This document shows positions 1 to 7,768 of a stretch of DNA of 47,425 nucleotides, in pieces. The translations under genes were made by a program, and so were the position numbers. The notes beneath the pieces were generated by a model. The model worked only from the letters and a program-made list of their open reading frames with translations. It did no database searches and had not been told where the DNA came from. The DNA is from UBA2588 sp964343075 (GTDB taxonomy: Bacteria; Chloroflexota; Dehalococcoidia; Lucifugimonadales; UBA3495). Numbering within the stretch: the stretch's first letter is position 1; every line of letters begins with the position of its first letter. Location: NCBI GenBank assembly GCA_964343075.1, contig CAYFGT010000012.1, positions 1 to 47,425 on the forward strand, given 5' to 3'.

Positions 1-490
1 GACCAACTTTATTTAACATTTCTTGAGCAATCTCATACCGCTCGTCTTTATCAACACCTTTTATCTCTAACCCATACGCAGCGTTATCTATTACGTTTCT
101 ATGAGGCAGGAGACCAAAATGCTGGAATACCATTGCCATCTCATTTCGCCTAAATTCTCTAAGACGATCTGCGTCATACAACAGTATATCGTCATTATTA
201 ATATTGATTTCACCACTAGAAGGTTCAATAAGCCGCAACAAGCAACGTACTAATGTAGATTTACCACTACCCGATAACCCCATTACCACGAAAGTTTCAC
301 CTGGATACACATCGAAGGAAACATCGTTAAGAGCTACCACGTCTCCATAATCTTGAAGAACTTCTGTTTTGTCTGTTTCGCCATCATCCGAGTTAACAAT
401 CTCATCCTGATTATCGCCAAAGATTTTCCACAATGATTTAACTGATATTATCGGATCCAAGGGAGACTCTGTTGTTGAATTGTCTAGCAT
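1..490 (-). CDS. proV: Glycine betaine/proline-type ABC transporter ATP-binding protein (partial, C-terminus cut by window edge)
   Basis: The first 163 codons read as an ABC ATPase of the ProV/OpuAA class, which powers uptake of betaine-like osmolytes. The Walker A motif GLSGSGKST is visible, followed by the Q-loop region MVFQHFGLLPH, which is characteristic of this subfamily. An acidic insert (about residues 28-48, rich in D and E) separates the first strand from the core; ProV proteins commonly carry an extra N-terminal segment here. The start ATG has a strong AGGAGGAG ribosome site a few bases upstream. The signature motif, Walker B and any CBS domains lie outside the window. A betaine-type binding protein is encoded on the same strand at 7769-8881, separated by unrelated genes, and may supply the substrate. 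Confidence 0.88.
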   Translation of the reverse strand, partial: MLDNSTTESPLDPIISVKSLWKIFGDNQDEIVNSDDGETDKTEVLQDYGDVVALNDVSFDVYPGETFVVMGLSGSGKSTLVRCLLRLIEPSSGEININNDDILLYDADRLREFRRNEMAMVFQHFGLLPHRNVIDNAAYGLEIKGVDKDERYEIAQEMLNKVG

Positions 491-600
491 TAAACTCCTC
501 CTATTCGTCAATAGTGCGACGTACCTAACTGGTGAGTTATACGCTAAGAGTCGTAATATAGAGGTTCTCTCGTATTTTGTACGGTATGGAACATCTGGCA

Positions 601-629
601 AGCATACCCCGTTGAACCCCTAGTGTCAA
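601..629 (-). promoter_or_regulatory. Candidate promoter for the ABC ATPase gene
   Basis: On the minus strand a perfect -35 TTGACA (629-624) is followed after 17 nt by TATGCT (606-601), giving a leader of about 110 nt before the ATG at 490. The rest of the 491-775 gap holds no gene I can support. It contains two copies of CTTAAAACA on the plus strand (near 673 and 704) of unknown meaning. Confidence 0.45.
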
Positions 630-775
630 ATCAGGTATCGTTCAAATAATTTCAGATTAGACGTATTTCGTCCTTAAAACAGTCTTATTTACACGAATCA
701 GTCTTAAAACAAGATAATATAACGCTTTCCTGTGCCTATGTTCAATGTTTACGTAGTTTATATTATGTAAACTAA

Positions 776-1135
776 TTACGATGATCGAATCTCTAAGAAT
801 TCTACTTTGCCGTTTCTTACCAATTCTTTAATACGGTTTTGCTTAGGCGTCATCTGTGATGTCCCGGATTTAAATTCTATTAAGACAATTTTGTCCTCTT
901 CGAACTGAATACCATCTATCGGACTTCCTAGAAACCTGAATTCCCTATGATTAAATGGGTATTCATTTGACAATGGCACCCACTGCTCAAAATTCAATCC
1001 CGAAATGACTGATTGACTTCTAACCCGATGGGCAAGGTCACGGATTTCATGTTTTGCTTTTCCTAATGATTTAATCAAAATTATCAATACAAGCAGTAGG
1101 GATATTGATACAACAGAAAATATTAATATATCCAA
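776..1135 (-). CDS. Small membrane-anchored Holliday-junction-resolvase-like endonuclease-fold protein
   Basis: The 119-residue protein begins with a single hydrophobic helix (about residues 3-22), then a short basic segment. The remaining domain has the pattern of a PD-(D/E)xK nuclease fold: SPIDGIQF supplies the Asp and LIEFKSG supplies the E-x-K pair. This matches small 'Holliday junction resolvase-related' proteins with an N-terminal anchor. It starts with TTG; the choice is supported by GGAGGTG six bases upstream and by the lack of another start before the helix. It lies 21 bp after the lipoprotein gene on the same strand and may share its transcript. The nuclease assignment rests on the short motif; the substrate is unknown. 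Confidence 0.6.
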   Translation of the reverse strand: MDILIFSVVSISLLLVLIILIKSLGKAKHEIRDLAHRVRSQSVISGLNFEQWVPLSNEYPFNHREFRFLGSPIDGIQFEEDKIVLIEFKSGTSQMTPKQNRIKELVRNGKVEFLEIRSS

Positions 1136-1156
1136 TCTTCCACCTCCAACCAGGGT

Positions 1157-2524
1157 TTACTCTGGCAGTATCCTCATTTGAGCGTTGATATCTTTCTCTA
1201 AAAACAATTCAAATTCAGCATAAAATTCTACCATTGTGAGCCCAAAATATTGTTCGAAAGCTCTATCTCGCCCGGCTAAATGCATTGCTGGGATGAATTT
1301 TTTGTACAAAATATCTATTGAACTCTTTTCTACAAGCAAAGCTGTAGCCCATTGCCCAAATTCATACTGAAGCCTACCCACACAATAGTCGCAAATTTTT
1401 TCGGTGGCATATGTCGATTCTTCATCATGCAAATTTCGGATAGATAACTGAGGATATTCTCTCCGGAGCTCATGGACAGCATCCATAGCCTCTTCCATCA
1501 TTTGACGAAAAGAAACCCAACCTTCCTTGTCTGACAAATACAAAGCAAGGAATTCAGCCGAACCTTCTTCTAGCCATCTAGGTAAACTATCATAATCTAG
1601 CACTTGATCGGTTTCTGGATCAAAACGATATATATGATGTGCATTTTGATATATATGCACAGTTTCATGAGCAGCGACTTTAGAGCCAAAACCCACATCT
1701 ATTTGTAGAGGATTCCCAATCACAAAAGACTGATTCGGTTTTTCTAGATGATGTGAGTGTTGAGCAAAAGCATTAGACCCTTTATAGTGAGCTATCTCTT
1801 TGATCCCTACTCCTTGATCGTTCATACAGTGGTTGAAATCCTGCCTATCATACGCCCAATCACAATAATCCTGAGCCATTATTTCAGCTTCCTTTTCATC
1901 GGTACCGACAATATAAACTCTATAAGGGCCATAAATCCCTAAATAGTCTTCCACTACGTCAATGCCTCTTTTGACTTCCTGTAGGGAATCAGAGCCCAAA
2001 TCACCAGCAAGCATATATGTGGTCTCGATTTCTGTAGGGGAATTCCATCCCTTTCTTATTAGATGGCCTCCTTCAACTCTAGCAGCCTCACTTAGAATAT
2101 TACTAGTAGATGCGAAGTAACTTGGAGTACCTGAATAAATTGTCTGTTGTCCTTCAGATGGGTTGTGCGCTTCTTGATGGTACACGTCAAAAATTGGATC
2201 ATTGATATCTGTTTTGGAATGCAACTCAAGACTATCACTGATGGCAGATCCATCACTTAAATCCCCAGAATTAGAGTCTTTGGCTTGGCTTAGCAGTGCC
2301 TCTAATTCCATAATACGTTTTTCCAGTTGTAATTGGACCACTTGGTCCTCGAGTGCCTTCTCTCTTTCATTTTGACTGGACGTGCGCAAATTAGGTGCTT
2401 GATATATTTGGGTTTCTGAAAAATCGTCCTGAGGATAATTAGCAGGGGAGGATACACATGCGACTATTAATACTGGCAGTAACATGGTCGCAACCACAAG
2501 TGTCCTTATATCCATAAACCTCAT
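1157..2524 (-). CDS. Lipoprotein with HExxH zinc metallopeptidase-like domain
   Basis: The 455-residue protein starts with a lipoprotein signal (hydrophobic residues 9-22, lipobox ending in Cys23), so it is probably anchored outside the cell membrane. A coiled-coil-like segment follows (about residues 50-85), then a linker. The C-terminal half carries HETVH (286-290) and, 27 residues later, WLEEGSAEF (317-325). The two His plus a downstream Glu are the zinc ligands expected of a gluzincin-type peptidase. I do not recognise a named family. A second lipoprotein of the same plan is encoded at 29233-30495. The gene begins just downstream of tRNA-Asn on the same strand. Peptidase function is inferred from the motif only. 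Confidence 0.6.
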   Translation of the reverse strand: MRFMDIRTLVVATMLLPVLIVACVSSPANYPQDDFSETQIYQAPNLRTSSQNEREKALEDQVVQLQLEKRIMELEALLSQAKDSNSGDLSDGSAISDSLELHSKTDINDPIFDVYHQEAHNPSEGQQTIYSGTPSYFASTSNILSEAARVEGGHLIRKGWNSPTEIETTYMLAGDLGSDSLQEVKRGIDVVEDYLGIYGPYRVYIVGTDEKEAEIMAQDYCDWAYDRQDFNHCMNDQGVGIKEIAHYKGSNAFAQHSHHLEKPNQSFVIGNPLQIDVGFGSKVAAHETVHIYQNAHHIYRFDPETDQVLDYDSLPRWLEEGSAEFLALYLSDKEGWVSFRQMMEEAMDAVHELRREYPQLSIRNLHDEESTYATEKICDYCVGRLQYEFGQWATALLVEKSSIDILYKKFIPAMHLAGRDRAFEQYFGLTMVEFYAEFELFLEKDINAQMRILPE

Positions 2525-2539
2525 TAACTGGAACAGTTC

Positions 2540-2614
2540 TGGCTCCGCAGGTAGGATTCGAACCTACGACCGATCGGTTAACAGCCGATTGCTCTACCAC
2601 TGAGCTACTGCGGA
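2540..2614 (-). tRNA. tRNA-Asn (GUU anticodon), CCA encoded
   Basis: The minus strand folds as a full cloverleaf. The acceptor stem TCCGCAG/CTGCGGA is perfect, the D arm reads GCTC...GAGC, the anticodon loop is CTGTTAA with anticodon GTT, and the T arm contains GGTTCGAATCC. Discriminator G is followed by a genomically encoded CCA (2542-2540). An open frame overlapping this region on the same strand is only the tRNA read as protein. Confidence 0.97.
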
Positions 2615-2704
2615 TCATTTTGTTAGACAAAAATTGTAGCACTTTACGGTGGCTGCCTCAATACCAAACTAGCCCCAAAGATACAAATACATCTTGACTC
2701 CACA

Positions 2705-2746
2705 ATTCTAATAAACTTGACAGTTCATTATCAAGTTTATTAGAAT
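2705..2746. promoter_or_regulatory. Perfect inverted repeat over the heat-shock operon promoter; probable HspR operator
   Basis: Arms ATTCTAATAAACTTGA (2705-2720) and TCAAGTTTATTAGAAT (2731-2746) are exact reverse complements around a 10-nt spacer. The core CTTGA-N10-TCAAG resembles the HAIR element bound by HspR (known consensus CTTGAGT-N7-ACTCAAG), but the span is one base shorter. The repeat contains a promoter: -35 TTGACA (2717-2722), 18-nt spacer, -10 TAGAAT (2741-2746). Bound repressor would occlude both boxes. An extra CTTGA half-site sits at 2693. The hspR gene is in the operon this promoter drives, which suggests autoregulation. Confidence 0.8.
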
Positions 2747-2778
2747 TTATGCATAAGAAAATGGTATGAGCTTTAATA

Positions 2779-3633
2779 ATGAGTGATAATTATTATGAAA
2801 CATTAGGCGTACAAAAAGGCGCCTCTCAAAAAGAAATTACCGCTGCTTTTAGAAAGTTAGCTAGAAAATATCATCCTGATGTAAATCCTGATAATTCAGA
2901 AGCTGAAGAAAAATTCAAAGAAATTAACGAAGCTCACAGCGTTTTATCTGATCCTGAAAAACGTAATCAGTATGATACTTTTGGAAATTCAAGGAGTAAT
3001 TTTCATGCAGGGGGACCTTTTGGTGGTAGCCCTTTCGGCAATGTAAATTTCAACGGAGGTAATTTTCAGAACTCTGATTTCTTCTCATCCATGTTCGGAG
3101 GGCAAACGCGACCGACTCAGGATCCACCTGTAAGCCATGAGAAAGAATTAGACGTTAAAGTGACTTTAGAAGAAGCATTTCATGGAGCTAAACGGGTGAT
3201 CAATATAGACGGCAAGCGCCTCCAGATATCAATACCCCCTGGCGTAGATCAAGGGTCCCGTGTGCACATCAAACTTAATACTAATAGTATTAAAGACTTG
3301 TACCTCAACATATCTTTGGAAGCAAGCCTCAGGTACTCAAGGCAAGGTAATGATCTTTACGTTGATATCGATTTACCTCTGTTAGATGCTGTTCTCGGCG
3401 GAGAAATTGAAATAACTGATCTGCAAGGTATAACCCACACCTTAGAAATCCCTAAGCAGACAGCTAATAACACTGTTTTTAGATTGGCTGGCAAAGGGAT
3501 TCCTCCGTTAAGCAAAAATGACATGACAGGAGACCTAGTTGCTGTGATGAGAGTCGTGATCCCCAGTAATTTAACTCCAGAAGAATTAGAACTTTTTGAA
3601 CAATTGAATCAAATCAGAAATAAGGTGAATTAG
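2779..3633 (+). CDS. cbpA: DnaJ/CbpA-type J-domain co-chaperone (no zinc finger)
   Basis: The 284-residue protein has an N-terminal J domain (about residues 4-68) with the invariant HPD in KYHPDVNP, which stimulates DnaK ATPase activity. A Gly/Phe/Asn-rich linker (about 70-112) and two beta-rich C-terminal substrate-binding domains follow. The four CxxCxGxG repeats of classical DnaJ are absent, so this is a type II J protein like CbpA. It is the first gene after the HspR-like operator and is followed one base later by hspR. The start is the first ATG after the J-domain-encoding frame opens; no strong ribosome site is visible. DnaK and GrpE are not in the window. Confidence 0.92.
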   Translation: MSDNYYETLGVQKGASQKEITAAFRKLARKYHPDVNPDNSEAEEKFKEINEAHSVLSDPEKRNQYDTFGNSRSNFHAGGPFGGSPFGNVNFNGGNFQNSDFFSSMFGGQTRPTQDPPVSHEKELDVKVTLEEAFHGAKRVINIDGKRLQISIPPGVDQGSRVHIKLNTNSIKDLYLNISLEASLRYSRQGNDLYVDIDLPLLDAVLGGEIEITDLQGITHTLEIPKQTANNTVFRLAGKGIPPLSKNDMTGDLVAVMRVVIPSNLTPEELELFEQLNQIRNKVN

Positions 3634-3634
3634 T

Positions 3635-3991
3635 ATGGTTTTCCCAGAACAATTTGAAGAAGAGCCATGTTTTGTCATAAGTATAGCCGCTAGGATGGTC
3701 GGAGTACATGCTCAAACATTGAGGTATTACGAACGAGTAGGGCTGATTTGGCCTAGTAGATCCGTGGGGAAACAAAGACTTTACTCTCCTGCCGACATCG
3801 AAAGATTACGCAGAATTAAAGAACTAACTGAAGATTTAGGGGTCAATCTAGCAGGAGCAGAAATCATCCTGAAGTTACTAAAACGAATAGACGAACTCGA
3901 AATCAAACTAAATGACACTCAAGACACCCTTACCAATCTGCAAAAAAGGGTCGTCCGAAAACCTTCACTGAACAATCAAAAGGAGGCATAA
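3635..3991 (+). CDS. hspR: MerR-family heat-shock repressor HspR
   Basis: The 118-residue protein is a MerR-type winged helix-turn-helix. The signature AARMVGVHAQTLRYYERVGL is followed by a wing with RLYSPADIERLRRI and the segment EDLGVNLAGAEIILKLL, which is diagnostic of HspR. A C-terminal coiled coil (about residues 85-108) would dimerise it. In actinobacteria HspR represses dnaK/clpB-type operons with DnaK as co-repressor. Here it sits between a J protein and a Clp ATPase, downstream of a perfect inverted repeat, so autoregulation is likely. It starts one base after the cbpA stop. GGAGG near its 3' end serves the next gene. Confidence 0.92.
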   Translation: MVFPEQFEEEPCFVISIAARMVGVHAQTLRYYERVGLIWPSRSVGKQRLYSPADIERLRRIKELTEDLGVNLAGAEIILKLLKRIDELEIKLNDTQDTLTNLQKRVVRKPSLNNQKEA

Positions 3992-3993
3992 CC

Positions 3994-6444
3994 ATGTTAA
4001 GACCTGAACAATTCACCGAACAAGCACAACAAGTACTCCAAAACTCACAAGAAATCGTCCAGAAATACAACCATTCACAATGGGACGTAGAACACGTCTT
4101 AATGGCTTTATTAGATTTTAAAAACGGAGTTGTATCAGAGATATTAAAAAATTTAGACATCAATACAACAGAATTAAAATCGCAACTTGGACAATCTCTG
4201 GAATCTACTCCTAAAGTTACGAGACAAGGGAATCAAATTTACACAACACCTAGAGTAGCCCACCTACTAGAAATGGCAAAAGAAGAATCAGATCGACTCA
4301 ACGATGAATTCATTAGTGTAGAACATATCTTTGTTGCGGCTGTAAGGGAAACCCAAGGGGTGACTTCTGTACTCCTCAAACGATTTGGTATAGAACAAGA
4401 AAAAGTATATTCCGCATTAATGCAGGTGAGAGGAAATCACAGAGTAGATGACCCGCGAGCTGAAAGTAAATATGGGTCTCTAGAGAAATATAGTATAGAT
4501 TTAACCCGTTTAGCAAGAGAAGGTAAACTGGATCCTGTTATAGGTAGAGATTCAGAGATTCGACGGGTTATGCAGACGTTGACTCGTCGTAAAAAGAACA
4601 ATCCTGTGATTATAGGTGAAGCCGGAGTAGGCAAGACCGCTATAGTAGAAGGCCTAGCTGCTCGAATTGTTGCTGATGATGTCCCAGATTCACTAAAAGG
4701 CAAAAAAGTATTAGCGTTAGATATGGGGGCATTAGTCGCAGGATCAAAATTCCGCGGAGAATTCGAAGAACGACTGAAATCCGTAATGGACGAGGTAAAA
4801 TTAGCTCACAGAGAAATCATCTTATTTTTAGATGAAATACACACCATGGTAGGAGCCGGTGCATCTGAAGGAGGAATCGACGCCAGCAATCTGCTGAAGC
4901 CGGCTCTAGCCAGAGGAGAACTCCAGTGCGTTGGAGCCACCACTATAGAAGAATTTCGTAGGCATATAGAAAAAGATGCAGCTTTAGAACGAAGATTCCA
5001 ATCAGTGTATTTGGAAGAACCTAATCTGGAAGAAACGGTAGAGATATTGAAAGCTCTCCGTCCTAGATATGAAGCTCATCACAAAGTAACAATAGACGAC
5101 TCAGCGTTAGAAGCGGCTGCTAGATTAAGCAATAGATATGTAGTGGATAGACAACTACCTGACAAAGCTGTCGATTTTATTGACGAAGCAGCAAGCAAAC
5201 TCAGAATAGACATGGAAAGTTTACCGGCTAACTTACAAGATCTAGAACGTAAAATTTCAGAGTTACAAGACCAAGAAGAAGCGTCAGCCCAATTAGCTGA
5301 ATATGAGACTGCTGCCGAAATAAAAACCGAACGTCTCAAATTAGAAGCAGAATTAGACGATGAAAAAGTCTCTATTTTAGGAGATAACAAGAACGAGCTT
5401 ATAGTTAATGAAAACGACATAGCAGGACTTGTCTCTTCATGGACAGGAATCCCTGTAGGAAGACTGTTAGAATCCGAATCAGGGAAACTCTTGGAAATGG
5501 AAACAGAGTTACACAATAGAATCATTGGCCAGGATCATGCTGTCACTGCGGTATCTGATGCCATACGCAGGTCTAGATCTGGCATTAGTGACCCTAACCG
5601 ACCTATCGGAAGTTTCATGTTTTTAGGGCCCACCGGAGTCGGCAAAACTGAATTAACGAAAACCCTAGCAGAATTCCTATTCGATGATGAATCCGCAATG
5701 GTACGAATAGATATGTCTGAGTACATGGAGAAACACACAGTCTCTCGATTGATTGGAGCGCCTCCTGGATACGTAGGATATGACGACAGTAGTGGACAAT
5801 TAGTTGAGGCTGTTCGACGCCGACCTTACCGAGTGATTTTATTCGATGAAATTGAAAAAGCTCACCCTGACGTATTCAACATCCTGCTGCAAATACTTGA
5901 CGATGGTAGGCTTACAGATGGTCACGGCAGAACTGTAGACTTTACAAACACAGTGATAATAATGACTAGCAACCTAGGAACTTCTGAATTTCGAAGAGTA
6001 CCATTTGGCTTCAGAAAAGATACAGACGACCAAGATGAAAAGGTAAGGTTAGAACGATCTGTGAATGAAGCTCTTAATAAATCATTCAGGCCTGAATTCT
6101 TAAACAGGATCGATGAAACAATAGTGTTCAATCCATTAACTCAGGATGAAGTCCTTCAGATGGTAGACCTTATTATGAACAATCTACGGAACCGTCTTAG
6201 TGATCAAAACATATCCTTTGAAATCACCCATGCAGCAAAACTACATTTAGCAACTCAAGGATTCGACCCCGTGTTTGGAGCACGGCCGTTAAAGCGGGTA
6301 ATACAACGTCAAATAGAGAATCTATTCTCACAAAAAATCCTAAATGAAGAATTCCAAAGCGGAGATCACATTCAAATATCTGTAACGAAAGGAGAATTAA
6401 TCCTACGTAAAACTAATAAAAGTGTAGGAAACGAAGCTGCCTGA
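3994..6444 (+). CDS. clpC: ClpC-type AAA+ unfoldase (Clp ATPase)
   Basis: The 816-residue, two-ring AAA+ protein has a Clp N domain (about 1-145) and Walker A motifs GEAGVGKT (from residue 208) and GPTGVGKT (from residue 545). The middle region is short (about 50-60 residues, one coiled-coil hairpin), like ClpC and unlike the long M domain of the disaggregase ClpB. In ring two, RVPFGF before the FRPEFLNRIDE segment aligns with the VGF loop by which ClpC docks on ClpP; ClpB lacks this. The total length also fits ClpC (about 810) better than ClpB (about 860). It starts two bases after hspR with a good GGAGG site. ClpB remains the alternative name automated tools may give because of the N domain and the HspR operon. 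Confidence 0.88.
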   Translation: MLRPEQFTEQAQQVLQNSQEIVQKYNHSQWDVEHVLMALLDFKNGVVSEILKNLDINTTELKSQLGQSLESTPKVTRQGNQIYTTPRVAHLLEMAKEESDRLNDEFISVEHIFVAAVRETQGVTSVLLKRFGIEQEKVYSALMQVRGNHRVDDPRAESKYGSLEKYSIDLTRLAREGKLDPVIGRDSEIRRVMQTLTRRKKNNPVIIGEAGVGKTAIVEGLAARIVADDVPDSLKGKKVLALDMGALVAGSKFRGEFEERLKSVMDEVKLAHREIILFLDEIHTMVGAGASEGGIDASNLLKPALARGELQCVGATTIEEFRRHIEKDAALERRFQSVYLEEPNLEETVEILKALRPRYEAHHKVTIDDSALEAAARLSNRYVVDRQLPDKAVDFIDEAASKLRIDMESLPANLQDLERKISELQDQEEASAQLAEYETAAEIKTERLKLEAELDDEKVSILGDNKNELIVNENDIAGLVSSWTGIPVGRLLESESGKLLEMETELHNRIIGQDHAVTAVSDAIRRSRSGISDPNRPIGSFMFLGPTGVGKTELTKTLAEFLFDDESAMVRIDMSEYMEKHTVSRLIGAPPGYVGYDDSSGQLVEAVRRRPYRVILFDEIEKAHPDVFNILLQILDDGRLTDGHGRTVDFTNTVIIMTSNLGTSEFRRVPFGFRKDTDDQDEKVRLERSVNEALNKSFRPEFLNRIDETIVFNPLTQDEVLQMVDLIMNNLRNRLSDQNISFEITHAAKLHLATQGFDPVFGARPLKRVIQRQIENLFSQKILNEEFQSGDHIQISVTKGELILRKTNKSVGNEAA

Positions 6445-6458
6445 TACAATCTGCGAAT

Positions 6459-7709
6459 ATGCAGAAGAAACTATCTGAAAAAATATTCTATGGCTGGGTC
6501 ATAGTAGGGACGATGTGGTCAATTAATTTTGCAACCATGGCCACTGGAAATCTCAATTTGGGATTATTTATACTACCCATGGCACACTCGTTAAACATGA
6601 GCAGGCAACAATTTGGTTGGGCCGCAACGATGCGCAGGGTTACTGCTGGGTGCTTTAGCTTTTTCGTAGGACGCATTCTTGACATTTATGGACCTAGAGC
6701 ATTGATTACATTGTCCTCTCTCACCATCGGCATAGCATTGTTTCTTTGTTCCATCATCACGGCCCCTTGGCAATTTATAGCCCTATTTGGAATCTTGGGA
6801 ATTTCGGGACTTGGCGCCCCCAATAGCATAGTCACTTCGGTCCCTGTCGCCAAATGGTTCGAACGGAATCGGGGTAAAGCGTTGGCGGTAGCAACATCTG
6901 GCCTTGGGATCGGAGGTATCTTCTTCCTTCCTTTTACTCAAGTGTTAATTGAACTTGTAGGCTGGAGGAACACTTGGGCCACATTGTCAGTAATATTTGT
7001 GGTCTTGTCGGTCCCATTATCAATCTTATTCCTCAGAAGACAACCTGAAGACATGGGATTACATCCTGATGGGAGACTTCTTACGGAATCTACACATAAT
7101 GACTACGCCACCACCATGCATTTTATTTGGACAGTATCATCTGCATTCAAAACCCCGACTTTCTGGAAACTGATCACAGTCTTTACTTTACTGGGCCTAG
7201 TACAAGGAGGCACCACTGTCCATAGGATTCCTTACTGGGTCGAACAGGGCTTCGACCCCAGGGTTGTTTCATATTCTTTTGCAGCCGACGCAGCAGGGGC
7301 AGCCACTATGGCGTTAATCGCAGGATGGCTTGCTGACAGAATAAACATCGTCCACATTGGCATAGGCTCTTTTTTAGGATTCACTGCATCATTCGTTATG
7401 ATGATTACCGCCACTAATAATTTCTGGCTTTTTGCCTCTGGGATAACATTCGGGTTGGCAGTAGGAGCAAACATGGTACTTCATGGATTCATATTCGCAC
7501 ACTTTTACGGGAGAGAATTCTTAGGTACGATACGAGGCATAGTGATGCCAGCCACGCTTGCTAGTGCAGGTATAGGAGCTCCATTCATAGGCTATTTAAG
7601 AGACATGGACGGAGACTATTTCAGGTCTTGGTGGATTCTGCTATCAGTGTGCATACTAAATTCAATCCTAATGTGCACAATCAAACGACCTAAAGTTCCC
7701 ACAACGTAA
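6459..7709 (+). CDS. Major facilitator superfamily transporter
   Basis: The 416-residue protein has about twelve hydrophobic segments. An MFS-type loop (GRILDIYGPRALI) follows the second helix, and the halves meet at a charged central loop (about residues 195-225). The N-terminal GWVIVGTMWSINF and the general pattern resemble the oxalate/formate-antiporter and monocarboxylate-type MFS group, but the substrate cannot be read from sequence. It starts 14 bp after the Clp gene without a clear ribosome site. It could be translated from the heat-shock transcript or from an unseen promoter within the end of clpC. A strong hairpin terminator follows immediately. Confidence 0.85.
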   Translation: MQKKLSEKIFYGWVIVGTMWSINFATMATGNLNLGLFILPMAHSLNMSRQQFGWAATMRRVTAGCFSFFVGRILDIYGPRALITLSSLTIGIALFLCSIITAPWQFIALFGILGISGLGAPNSIVTSVPVAKWFERNRGKALAVATSGLGIGGIFFLPFTQVLIELVGWRNTWATLSVIFVVLSVPLSILFLRRQPEDMGLHPDGRLLTESTHNDYATTMHFIWTVSSAFKTPTFWKLITVFTLLGLVQGGTTVHRIPYWVEQGFDPRVVSYSFAADAAGAATMALIAGWLADRINIVHIGIGSFLGFTASFVMMITATNNFWLFASGITFGLAVGANMVLHGFIFAHFYGREFLGTIRGIVMPATLASAGIGAPFIGYLRDMDGDYFRSWWILLSVCILNSILMCTIKRPKVPTT

Positions 7710-7745
7710 AAGAGGGCAAAAGACCTAAGCCCTTTGCCCTCTTTT
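7708..7745. terminator. Bidirectional intrinsic terminator between MFS and betaine-binding genes
   Basis: AAAAGAGGGCAAA (7708-7720) pairs exactly with TTTGCCCTCTTTT (7733-7745), leaving a 12-nt loop. T runs lie on the 3' side in either direction. It overlaps the MFS stop codon and sits 24 bp from the converging gene's stop. Confidence 0.9.
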
Positions 7746-7768
7746 AAAACTTAGATTAGTTCTAAGTA

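Noticed and set aside
2439..2642. Open minus-strand frame spanning the tRNA
   Set aside because: It is tRNA-Asn plus flanks read as protein; the cloverleaf is unambiguous.
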